NCBI RefSeq assembly: GCF_900130065.1
Contig: NZ_FQXV01000009.1
Span: 62,001-126,000, forward strand
DNA length: 64,000 bases
Origin: Sporobacter termitidis DSM 10068
GTDB taxonomy: Bacteria > Bacillota > Clostridia > Oscillospirales > Oscillospiraceae
Direction: 5' to 3'
Made by a program: the position numbers and the translations under genes. The notes beneath the pieces are model-generated. The model saw nothing but the letters and a program-made list of their open reading frames with translations. It was not told where the DNA came from and did not search any database. Position 1 is the first letter of the stretch. Every line of letters starts with the position of its first letter. Shown piece by piece: positions 53,080-61,284 of this stretch.

Positions 53080-54823
53080 TTACTTTGCCCCCCTTCATCT
53101 GGGACTCGTAGACTTCCCTGTAGATCTGGCTTGTTTCAAGGAGCGTATCGTGGGTGCCTGTCGCGCTGACAAGGCCGTCGTCAAGAACGATGATCTTGTC
53201 GGCATCCTGGACGGACGAGATACGCTGGGCGATGATAATCTTCGTCGTTTCAGGGAGCTCGGCCAGGAAGGCCCGGCGTATGAGCGCCTCCGTGCCTGTG
53301 TCGACGGCGCTTGTCGAGTCGTCGAGAATCAGGATTTTTGGTTTCTTGAGCAGCGCCCGGGCGATGCACAGGCGCTGCTTCTGTCCGCCGGAGACGTTGG
53401 TGCCGCCCTGCTCGATGTACGTATCATATTTGTCCGGGAATTCCTGAATAAAACCATCGGCCTGGGCCAGGCGGCAGACGCGCACAAGCTCCTCGTCCGA
53501 GGCTGACGGGTTGCCCCACCGCAGATTTTCCTTGATGGTGCCGGAAAAAAGCTCGTTTTTTTGCAGGACCATCGCCACCGAGTCCCGGAGCGTTTCAATG
53601 TCGTAGTCGCGCACGTCGACGCCGCCGACGGTGACGCGGCCGGCCGTCGCGTCGTAAAGCCGGGGGATGAGCTGGACGAGGCTCGTTTTGGAAGAGCCCG
53701 TTCCGCCCAGGATGCCGACAGTCTCTCCGGAGCCGATCTTGAGATCGATACCGGTCAGGACGGGCTTATCGGCGAGGCTGGAATAGGTGAAGCAGACGTT
53801 TTCAAACCCGATGCTGCCGTCCGGCACCGCTGTCACGGGGGCCGGGGGGTTCTTCAGATCGCTCTCCTCATTTAAAACCTCCACCACGCGCTCGGCGGAT
53901 GCTCTGGAAATGGTGATCATGATAAAGACCATGGAGAGCATCATGAGGCTGATGAGAATGGACATCGTATATGTAATCAGGCTCATCAGCTCGCCGGTGC
54001 TGAGGCCGCCGATCGGGTTCCCTCCCGAGGCGACGATCGCCTTGGCGCCGAACCAGGAGATCAGCAGCATGCAGGCATAAGTACAAAGCTGCATGAGCGG
54101 CATGTTGAAAGCGTTGATTTTTTCGCCCTTGGAGAAATCGTCGTAGATGACCTCGGAAACTCCGGCAAACTTCTTGATCTCATAATCTTCGCGGACAAAG
54201 GATTTGACGACGCGGATGCCGCGCAGATTCTCCTGCACGATATTGTTCAGCCGGTCGTATGTCTTGAAGACCCGCATAAAAATGGGATGGACCTTTGATA
54301 TGATGAACCAGAGGCCAAAGCCCAGCACCGGGATCATGGCAAGGAAAATGAGCGACAGCCTTGTGTCGATGCTGAAGGAGGCGGCCAGCGAGAAGATCAG
54401 CATCAGCGGGCTCCTGGACGCCATCCGGATGATCATCATAAAGGCGTTCTGAAGATTGGTGACATCGGTCGTCAGGCGCGTGATAATACTGGACGTCGAG
54501 TATTTGTCGATGTTGGAGAACGAAAAATCCTGCACCCGGTGATACATGTCCCGGCGCAGATTTGCCGCAAACCCGGCCGAAGCAAAAGCGGAGTGGTGGC
54601 CGGCGATAACGCCCGCGGCGAGGGACAACACCGCACAGACAAGCAGCGCGCACCCCATGCCGACGACATAGTTCATATTCCGTGCAGTAATTCCGTAGTC
54701 AATAAGCCTGGACATCAAAAGCGGAATGACGACCTCCATAATGACCTCAACCGTTACGAAGATAGGGGTCAGGACGGTATTTTTCCTGTACTGTCTGAGA
54801 CTGCCTGCCAATTGTTTGATCAT
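53072..54823 (-). CDS. ABC exporter half-transporter with degenerate ATPase site
   Basis: 583 residues, six membrane helices and an ATPase domain with Walker A GGTGSSKTS and signature VSGGQKQR. In Walker B the catalytic glutamate is replaced by aspartate (LILDDSTSAVD), the mark of the non-hydrolysing half of asymmetric exporters such as TM287/288 and BmrCD. The ATG at 54823 follows AGGAGG; the longer frame was rejected. It is preceded by a MarR gene 75 bases upstream, which suggests drug- or lipid-induced expression. Confidence 0.95.
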   Translation of the reverse strand: MIKQLAGSLRQYRKNTVLTPIFVTVEVIMEVVIPLLMSRLIDYGITARNMNYVVGMGCALLVCAVLSLAAGVIAGHHSAFASAGFAANLRRDMYHRVQDFSFSNIDKYSTSSIITRLTTDVTNLQNAFMMIIRMASRSPLMLIFSLAASFSIDTRLSLIFLAMIPVLGFGLWFIISKVHPIFMRVFKTYDRLNNIVQENLRGIRVVKSFVREDYEIKKFAGVSEVIYDDFSKGEKINAFNMPLMQLCTYACMLLISWFGAKAIVASGGNPIGGLSTGELMSLITYTMSILISLMMLSMVFIMITISRASAERVVEVLNEESDLKNPPAPVTAVPDGSIGFENVCFTYSSLADKPVLTGIDLKIGSGETVGILGGTGSSKTSLVQLIPRLYDATAGRVTVGGVDVRDYDIETLRDSVAMVLQKNELFSGTIKENLRWGNPSASDEELVRVCRLAQADGFIQEFPDKYDTYIEQGGTNVSGGQKQRLCIARALLKKPKILILDDSTSAVDTGTEALIRRAFLAELPETTKIIIAQRISSVQDADKIIVLDDGLVSATGTHDTLLETSQIYREVYESQMKGGKVNE

Positions 54824-54898
54824 TATGCCGTTTTCCTCCTGTTCACCACGCGGTTCCATGACCGCAGACCTGGTTTTGCGCCGGATTATGCCGCGCGT

Positions 54899-55336
54899 TT
54901 ACGCACGCGTCAGGTTTTTTTTCATTCTGCCTATATACGAATACAGCTGCCCCACTTCTTCCTCGGAAAAGCCCTCGATCAGCTCGCGTTCGATCTGGTT
55001 GAGGTCCCGAACAATTTCGCGGTGCATCCCAAGAGCCTTCTCCGTGAGGACAAGCTTCTTGAGCCTCGCGTCGTGAGGGACGCCCTGACGCTCGACAAGC
55101 CCCTTCTGCTCCATCAGCTTGATCACCTTGGAGGCCGTCGATCTCGTAATTGAAAAATTCGCTTCCAGATCCTTCTGGTAGATGTCCTGTCCGCCGTGCT
55201 CGGCCAGATACCCGATAATCCAGCCGTTCGGGCCGGTAACGCTTTCGACATACTTCAATGCTCTGACATTTTCTATTTTTCGTCTCAGCAGATTCGACAG
55301 CGCATGTATTTCCATCCCAAGCGGTTTAGTGTTCAT
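54899..55336 (-). CDS. MarR-family transcriptional regulator
   Basis: 145 residues with the MarR winged helix: DIYQKDLEANFSITRSTASK (recognition region), VIKLMEQKGLVERQG and the D-x-R wing (PHDARLKKLVLT). It is a dimeric repressor of the ABC exporter operon downstream and probably of itself. A GGAG site precedes the ATG at 55336, and an operator-like palindrome and a good promoter lie just upstream. Confidence 0.94.
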   Translation of the reverse strand: MNTKPLGMEIHALSNLLRRKIENVRALKYVESVTGPNGWIIGYLAEHGGQDIYQKDLEANFSITRSTASKVIKLMEQKGLVERQGVPHDARLKKLVLTEKALGMHREIVRDLNQIERELIEGFSEEEVGQLYSYIGRMKKNLTRA

Positions 55337-55352
55337 GAGAATTCTCCAATTT

Positions 55353-55410
55353 GTTTGATGTCAAACTGTAGCATATTCAACATTCTAAAGTATAATTTTA
55401 AAGCCGTCAA
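55353..55410 (-). promoter_or_regulatory. Promoter and MarR operator of the ABC exporter operon
   Basis: On the minus strand TTGACG (55405-55410), 17 bases, TAGAAT (55382-55387). Just downstream of the expected transcript start is the palindrome GTTTGA-TG-TCAAAC (55353-55366), fit for autorepression by the MarR protein. Confidence 0.7.
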
Positions 55411-55467
55411 GAAAATTTTGACAGCCTCATGCATTGATTTTTCCGGCTGGATCACGAGGGCAAAGCA

Positions 55468-55503
55468 AAAGCCTCGCAGTCTTTGCAGCTGCGAGGCTTT
55501 TCT
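55468..55503 (-). terminator. Terminator of the tRNA pair
   Basis: AAGCCTCGCAG stem with its complement around a short loop and T-runs on both sides, directly after tRNA-Tyr. Confidence 0.75.
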
Positions 55504-55505
55504 AA

Positions 55506-55587
55506 TGGAGGAGGGTGGATTCGAACCACCGAAGTCGGTGACAACAGATTTACAGTCTGCCCCCTTTGGCCACTCGGGAACTCCTCC
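55506..55587 (-). tRNA. tRNA-Tyr (GTA anticodon)
   Basis: Minus-strand cloverleaf with acceptor stem GGAGGAG/CTCCTCC, anticodon loop CTGTAAAT (anticodon GTA) and a long variable arm (class II), as expected for tRNA-Tyr. T-loop GGTTCGAATCC is intact. The CCA end is not encoded. It lies about 140 bases downstream of tRNA-Thr. Confidence 0.95.
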
Positions 55588-55729
55588 GTATTTAACTATT
55601 TATTCCGTTCATCTTAAACCCGGCATGAAGCCCAGCGCAGCGGGTTCATGTCGGAGAGGAGCAGCGACGGAGCGAGCGAGCTTTCACGCTCGCGTGGAAG
55701 CGAAACTTAGCGCAGTCCGCTGCGACGAG

Positions 55730-55802
55730 AGCTGGTGGACGGATTCGAACCCCCGACCTGCTGATTACAAATCAGCTGCTCTACCGGCTGAGCTACACCA
55801 GC
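55730..55802 (-). tRNA. tRNA-Thr (TGT anticodon)
   Basis: Minus-strand cloverleaf of 73 bases with acceptor stem GCTGGTG/CACCAGC-type pairing, D-arm GTAGCTCAGCCGGTAGAGC, anticodon loop in GATTTGTAATC (TGT) and T-loop GGTTCGAATCC. CCA is not encoded. Confidence 0.95.
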
Positions 55803-55826
55803 ACGCCCTTGCCGTCAGTGAGAATT

Positions 55827-55855
55827 ATAATAGCAAACGCATCGTTTATTGTCAA
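55827..55855 (-). promoter_or_regulatory. Promoter of the tRNA pair
   Basis: On the minus strand TTGACA, 17 bases, TATTAT, about 25 bases before tRNA-Thr. Confidence 0.8.
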
Positions 55856-56078
55856 CAAAAAGTTTTTCCTGCAACAGACGAAAATCTGCCGTCCCCGCCG
55901 GGCGGCGCCTCGTCGAAAACAGCCGAAAACAGGCGCTTTCCGTGGCCGTTGATTATTGAAATGGCAATAATGACGGTATATGGTTCATTTTTTTGGAGAT
56001 TCTCTTTTTTTATTCATATTCGTGTGCTATAATACTTTAGTTAAATATTTTACACACGAATGCAGGAAAGGCTGTCTT

Positions 56079-58868
56079 ATGTTTAAAGAAATGGTGAACA
56101 AGGTTTTCGGCACCCACAGTGTCAGAGAACTGAAGGCGATAGCCCCGATCGTCAATAAAATCGAAGCTCTCGCGGACGAGTATAAAAAGCTCTCCGACGA
56201 AGCGCTCCGAGCCAAAACGGAGGAGTTCAAAAAGCGGCTGGCCGACAGCGAGACGCTGGACGATATCCTGCCCGAGGCTTTTGCCACAGTGCGCGAGGCT
56301 GCCGACCGCGTTATCGGCCTGCGGCCATACCGGGTCCAGCTCATCGGCGGCATCGTCCTCCACCAAGGGCGTATCGCCGAGATGAAAACGGGCGAAGGTA
56401 AAACCCTCGTTGCCGTTCTGCCGTCCTACCTGAACGCCCTGTCCGGCAAAGGCGTGCACATTGTCACCGTCAACGACTATCTGGCCCGCCGCGACAGCGA
56501 GTGGATGGGCAAGGTCCATCATTTCCTGGGCCTGAGGGTCGGCCTCATCGTTCACGGCCTGTCCAGCGCCGAGCGCCGGGAAGCCTATGCCGCGGATATT
56601 ACTTACGGCACCAACAATGAGATGGGCTTTGACTACCTCCGTGACAACATGGCGCTGTATGCCGCCAACATGGTCCAGCGCGGCCACTCCTTCGCCATCG
56701 TGGACGAGGTCGACTCCATCCTCATCGATGAGGCCCGGACGCCGCTCATCATCTCCGGCCAGGGCGACGAATCCACCGACCTTTACGTCAAGGTCGACGA
56801 ATTTGTCTCCAAGCTCAAGAAAAAGGTCTACGCCACCATCGATGACAAGCAGGAGGAGGAAGAGGACCTGGACGCCGATTATGTCATCGACGAAAAGGCC
56901 CGCACCGCCACGCTGACGTCGCGCGGCATCGCGAAAGCGGAGCAGTATTTCAGCCTGGAGAATCTGGCCGATCTTGAAAATAATACGCTGTCCCACCACA
57001 TCAACCAAGCGATCAAGGCCCACGGCGTCATGCAGCTGGATGTGGACTACGTCATCAAGGACGGCGAGATCATCATCGTCGACGAATTCACCGGCCGCCT
57101 CATGTTCGGGCGCCGGTACAACGAGGGCCTCCATCAGGCCATCGAGGCTAAGGAGCATGTGAAGGTCGCCCAGGAGAGCAAGACGCTGGCCACCATCACC
57201 TTCCAGAACTATTTCCGCCTTTACGACAAGCTCTCCGGCATGACCGGTACGGCGCTCACCGAGGAAGAGGAGTTCGGCTCCATCTATAACCTCGACATCA
57301 TCGAGATTCCGACGAACAAGCCGATGGTCCGCCACGATCACGCCGACGTCATCTATAAAACTGAAAACGGCAAATACAAGGCCGTCATCAACCAGATCGA
57401 GGAGTGCCACAAGAAGGGCCAGCCCGTCCTCGTCGGCACGGTGTCGATCGAAAAGAGCGAGCTCCTTTCCAGTATGCTCAAAAAGCGCGGCGTGCCGCAC
57501 AATGTGCTGAACGCCAAAAACCATGAAAAAGAGGCCGAGATCGTGGCGCAGGCCGGTAAATTCGGCACCGTCACCATCGCCACCAATATGGCCGGCCGCG
57601 GCACCGACATCATGCTGGGCGGCAACGCGGAATATATGGCGCGGAACGACCTTAAAAAAGCGGGCCACTCCGACGAGATCATCGTCGAAGCCACGGGCTA
57701 CGCCGATACCGATAACGAGGAGATCATCGCGGCGCGGAAGCTCTTCCACAACAGTATGGAGAAGTATAAGGCCGCGACGAACGAGGAGGCGGAAAAGGTC
57801 AAGGAAGCGGGCGGCCTGTTCATCCTCGGTACGGAACGGCACGAATCCCGCCGTATCGACAACCAGCTCCGCGGCCGTGCCGGCCGTCAGGGCGACCCCG
57901 GCGAATCGCGCTTTTATATCGCCCTGTCCGACGATATCATGCGGCTCTTCGGCTCGGAACGCATCATGAACATGATGGAGACGCTCGGCCTCGACGAGGA
58001 TACCCCCATCGATCAGAAAATCCTCTCCAACGCCATTGAGCAGGCGCAGAAAAAGGTGGAGAGCCGCAACTTCCAGTCCCGTAAGCACGTCCTAGAATAC
58101 GACGACGTCATGAACACGCAGCGCACGCTTATCTACGCGCAGCGCCGCAAGGTCCTCGACGGGGAAGATATCAAGGCAAACCTGCAGGGCATGATCAATG
58201 ACGTCATCGAGACGGCCGTGAGCGCCGCCGTCGGCGAGCACGACGCGATCACAGACCAGGACGTCGTCGACGAGATTGTCAAGCCGTTCGAGCAGCTGTT
58301 TTTAAGAAGAAGCGATATTCCGAAGGTGTCCGACACAGCCAGGCTCACCCATGACGAGCTGAAGGACCTCCTGTATAACAAGGCCATTGAGGCGTATGAG
58401 GCCAAGGAAAAGGATCTCGGGCTCCTGCCCGGCACCGAAACCCCGCTCATGCGCGAGCTCGAGCGCGTCATCATGCTGCGCGTCGTCGATGAATACTGGA
58501 TGGAGCATATCGACGCCATGGAAGAGCTGCGCGACGGCGTCCGCCTGCGCGCCTACGGCCAGATAAACCCCGTGGACGAATACAAGCGCGAGGGCTACGA
58601 CATGTTCGAGGCCATGATCGGCGGCATCAAGGAAGAGGTCGTCCGTCGGCTCTTTATCGCCCGCGTTAAGAAAGAGCAGACGCTCGAACGCCGGAGCGTG
58701 GCCAAAAACCAGAATGCCGTCAATAACGCCGGCGGAGACGATTCCGTTAAGCCTCAGCCGGTCAAAAAAGCCCAGAAGCCGGGCCGCAACGACCCGTGCC
58801 CCTGCGGCAAAAAGCGCCCCAACGGCCTCCCCATGAAGTATAAGGACTGCTGCGGCAGGGACGAATAA
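56079..58868 (+). CDS. secA: Protein translocase ATPase SecA
   Basis: 929 residues, the motor of the Sec export pathway at the cell membrane. Seen are Walker A in [14 protein letters not shown], the DEAD-like segment [42 protein letters not shown] and [15 protein letters not shown], plus the C-terminal zinc-binding tail [13 protein letters not shown]...KDCC. The ATG at 56079 follows AGGAAAGG by 8 bases; the longer frame was rejected. An AT-rich region with TATAAT at about 56030 is upstream. It is probably cotranscribed with the next two genes. Confidence 0.98.
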   Translation: MFKEMVNKVFGTHSVRELKAIAPIVNKIEALADEYKKLSDEALRAKTEEFKKRLADSETLDDILPEAFATVREAADRVIGLRPYRVQLIGGIVLHQGRIAEMKTGEGKTLVAVLPSYLNALSGKGVHIVTVNDYLARRDSEWMGKVHHFLGLRVGLIVHGLSSAERREAYAADITYGTNNEMGFDYLRDNMALYAANMVQRGHSFAIVDEVDSILIDEARTPLIISGQGDESTDLYVKVDEFVSKLKKKVYATIDDKQEEEEDLDADYVIDEKARTATLTSRGIAKAEQYFSLENLADLENNTLSHHINQAIKAHGVMQLDVDYVIKDGEIIIVDEFTGRLMFGRRYNEGLHQAIEAKEHVKVAQESKTLATITFQNYFRLYDKLSGMTGTALTEEEEFGSIYNLDIIEIPTNKPMVRHDHADVIYKTENGKYKAVINQIEECHKKGQPVLVGTVSIEKSELLSSMLKKRGVPHNVLNAKNHEKEAEIVAQAGKFGTVTIATNMAGRGTDIMLGGNAEYMARNDLKKAGHSDEIIVEATGYADTDNEEIIAARKLFHNSMEKYKAATNEEAEKVKEAGGLFILGTERHESRRIDNQLRGRAGRQGDPGESRFYIALSDDIMRLFGSERIMNMMETLGLDEDTPIDQKILSNAIEQAQKKVESRNFQSRKHVLEYDDVMNTQRTLIYAQRRKVLDGEDIKANLQGMINDVIETAVSAAVGEHDAITDQDVVDEIVKPFEQLFLRRSDIPKVSDTARLTHDELKDLLYNKAIEAYEAKEKDLGLLPGTETPLMRELERVIMLRVVDEYWMEHIDAMEELRDGVRLRAYGQINPVDEYKREGYDMFEAMIGGIKEEVVRRLFIARVKKEQTLERRSVAKNQNAVNNAGGDDSVKPQPVKKAQKPGRNDPCPCGKKRPNGLPMKYKDCCGRDE

Positions 58869-58871
58869 GCG

Positions 58872-59678
58872 ATGTCCTTTTCCGAGAACAACGCGGGCAG
58901 TCTCGTCTATATGACGTCCTCGCTCCTCGGCACGGCCCATGCCTTCACCACGCGGCTGGGCGGCGTGAGCCGCGGCATTTATGCCGCGCTGAATCTCGGC
59001 CAGAACCTGGGCGACGAGCCCCGGGATGTCCTAAAAAACTACGGCATCCTGGCCGACGCCCTCGGCTTTGATCCGGCGCGCCTGGTATTCTCACGCCAGG
59101 TCCACAAGCCGGACGTGCGCCTGGTGACGGGCGCGGACTGTCAGGCGCCCTATACGCCTGTCCCCTACGAGGCCGACGGCCTTGTCACAGCGGAAAAAGA
59201 CGTCCCGCTCATCATTTTTACAGCCGACTGCGTACCGATTCTTCTTTTCGATCCGGTCGGCTGCGCCATTGGCGCCGCCCATGCGGGATGGCGCGGCACA
59301 ACGCAGGATATCGCGGGCAATGCCGTTCTGGCAATGGTCCGGCATTTCGGCAGCCGGCCGGAGAACATCCGGGCCGCCATCGGGCCGTGTATTTCCCTGT
59401 GCTGCTATGAAACGGGCGATGATGTGGCCGAGGCCGCCCGCCGGCTGCTGGGCGGCGCCGCCGCCCCGTACCTCGTCCCGAAGGGCGAGAAATTTATGGT
59501 CGACCTCAAGGGCATCAACGCCTTTCTCCTGGAACGCGCCGGCCTACGCCGGGAAAATATCGACGTTTCACCGGAATGCACCTCCTGCCTGAGCAGCAAG
59601 TACTGGTCCCATCGGGCGACGCACGGCGCACGCGGCAGCCAGGCGTCCGTCATCATGCTGAAAGGAAATATGAATTGA
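58872..59678 (+). CDS. pgeF: Laccase-domain protein YfiH/PgeF (peptidoglycan editing factor)
   Basis: 268 residues of the polyphenol oxidase/YfiH/LACC1 fold. The metal-site residues are in FTADCVPILLFD, AAHAGWRGT and GPCISLCCYE. Proteins of this family act on purine nucleosides or keep wrong residues out of peptidoglycan precursors. It starts 3 bases after the secA stop and overlaps the next gene by four bases (TTGA), so the cluster is tightly coupled. Confidence 0.92.
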   Translation: MSFSENNAGSLVYMTSSLLGTAHAFTTRLGGVSRGIYAALNLGQNLGDEPRDVLKNYGILADALGFDPARLVFSRQVHKPDVRLVTGADCQAPYTPVPYEADGLVTAEKDVPLIIFTADCVPILLFDPVGCAIGAAHAGWRGTTQDIAGNAVLAMVRHFGSRPENIRAAIGPCISLCCYETGDDVAEAARRLLGGAAAPYLVPKGEKFMVDLKGINAFLLERAGLRRENIDVSPECTSCLSSKYWSHRATHGARGSQASVIMLKGNMN

Positions 59679-61267
59679 ATCGGTTCGTACAACGAACAGC
59701 CGCGATGCTGCTTTCCGCCGCGGCCGTTTTGCTTTCCCTTACCTCCTGCGCAAGCACCGCGTCGTCTGACCCCAATGGCACGGATACGCCCGCGCCGGCG
59801 ACGTCGGCGGTGCCTGCCGGCGCCATTGATCATATGTTTACCATCCGGTATGACGCCGATCACACCCTCAACCCGATTACCGGCACGGACCCCAACAATA
59901 TGGCGCTGGCGCCGCTCATGTACGAGGGTCTCTTTGTCTTAAACGGCAAGCTGACGGCCGAGCCCGTGCTGTGCGAAAGCTTCGACCCCGGAGACGGCGT
60001 CACATACACGTTCAAGCTGAAATCCGGCATCGCCATGAGCGACGGGTCGACCCTGACCGCCGCCGACGTCAAGTACACGCTCCTTCTGGCCAAGCAGTCC
60101 GGGAGATTCTCCGGCCGCCTGAATATCCTTGACAGCGTCACGGCGGTTGACGGCCTGACGGTGAAGGTGACGCTGAATTCGGCCAATTACATGCTGCCCG
60201 AGCTTCTTGACATCCCCATTATCAAAGCCAATTCCGGCAACCAGGATCATCCCGCCGGGACAGGCCCGTATACCTTTGCGTCTTCCGGCGAGCCCCGCCT
60301 AGTGGCGTTCAGCTCATACAGGGAAAGCGCCAATATTCCGGCGCCGGTCATTTACCTCAAGAGCTGCACCGATTCAGAGCTCTCGATGGAATTCTCATCG
60401 CAGGCCGTCGATATGTTCTGGGACGACCCCGCCGATACGACGGATATCAACATCCTGAGCGACCACGAGATACGGTATTACGACACGACAATACTCGAAT
60501 ACGTCGGCTTCAACACAAAAAGCAGAGGCCTTTCCAGCCCGGAGCTGCGGCGCGCGCTCGGCCTGACCATCGACCGCGACAAGATCATTGACGAGGTTTA
60601 TTCCAATCACGCTGTTGCCGCGCCGCGCATCCTGAGCCCAAACTACAGTCACTACGACCCGGCCTGGGCCCCCGAAGTCGACGACGCGCTCGGCGACATC
60701 TCGAAAATCTTGTTTTCACTCGACCTGGACGACAGAGACAGCGACGGTTATCTTGAAATGCAAGACGCCGCGGGCGCTTGGCATCCGCTTAACCTGACCT
60801 TCATCGTCAACAAGGACAACCTGTATAAGGTCCGGGCGGCCCAGGAAATCGCGGATTCCCTGAAAGAGGTCGGCATTAACGTCATGGTGAAATCGCTGTC
60901 CTGGAGCGACTACACGTCCGCGCTGGAGAAGGGCAACTTTGACCTATATTACGGCGACGTCTGCCTGCCGGCCGACTATGACCTGACGGAGCTACTGTCG
61001 CCCAGCGGCGCGCTCAGCTTCGGCCACATCGGCAGCACCTCTTACATCACGTATATCAACGCTTTTCTCAAAGCGTCCAGCGACACGGCGCGGACGGCGG
61101 CCGCCAAGGCGCTCTGCGACGAGATTTATACAAATGCGCCGATTGTCCCCGTGCTCTACAGGCAGTATGCCGTCCATACAAACAGAAACATCGTCACAGG
61201 CCTGAACCCGACGCAGTCGAGCCTGTTCTACGGCCTGACCAGCTGGAAAATCAATCTTGGCGAATAG
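59675..61267 (+). CDS. Lipoprotein solute-binding protein, family 5 (oligopeptide/nickel type)
   Basis: 530 residues. A lipoprotein signal peptide with lipobox LTSC near residue 24 is followed by a Ser/Thr/Pro-rich linker and the SBP_bac_5 fold (DHTLNPITGTDPNNMALAPL, YTFKLKSGIAMSDGSTLTA, GPYTF, RRALGLTIDRDKIIDE). It would bind peptides or other small solutes outside the membrane. No permease or ATPase genes are adjacent. The TTG at 59675 has AAAGGA 8 bases upstream and overlaps the pgeF stop. Confidence 0.92.
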   Translation: MNRFVQRTAAMLLSAAAVLLSLTSCASTASSDPNGTDTPAPATSAVPAGAIDHMFTIRYDADHTLNPITGTDPNNMALAPLMYEGLFVLNGKLTAEPVLCESFDPGDGVTYTFKLKSGIAMSDGSTLTAADVKYTLLLAKQSGRFSGRLNILDSVTAVDGLTVKVTLNSANYMLPELLDIPIIKANSGNQDHPAGTGPYTFASSGEPRLVAFSSYRESANIPAPVIYLKSCTDSELSMEFSSQAVDMFWDDPADTTDINILSDHEIRYYDTTILEYVGFNTKSRGLSSPELRRALGLTIDRDKIIDEVYSNHAVAAPRILSPNYSHYDPAWAPEVDDALGDISKILFSLDLDDRDSDGYLEMQDAAGAWHPLNLTFIVNKDNLYKVRAAQEIADSLKEVGINVMVKSLSWSDYTSALEKGNFDLYYGDVCLPADYDLTELLSPSGALSFGHIGSTSYITYINAFLKASSDTARTAAAKALCDEIYTNAPIVPVLYRQYAVHTNRNIVTGLNPTQSSLFYGLTSWKINLGE

Positions 61268-61284
61268 AAATAAAGAGGTGTCCT

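Noticed and set aside
56037-58088. 683-codon open frame on the minus strand
   Set aside because: Antisense to secA and without any motif or ribosome site.
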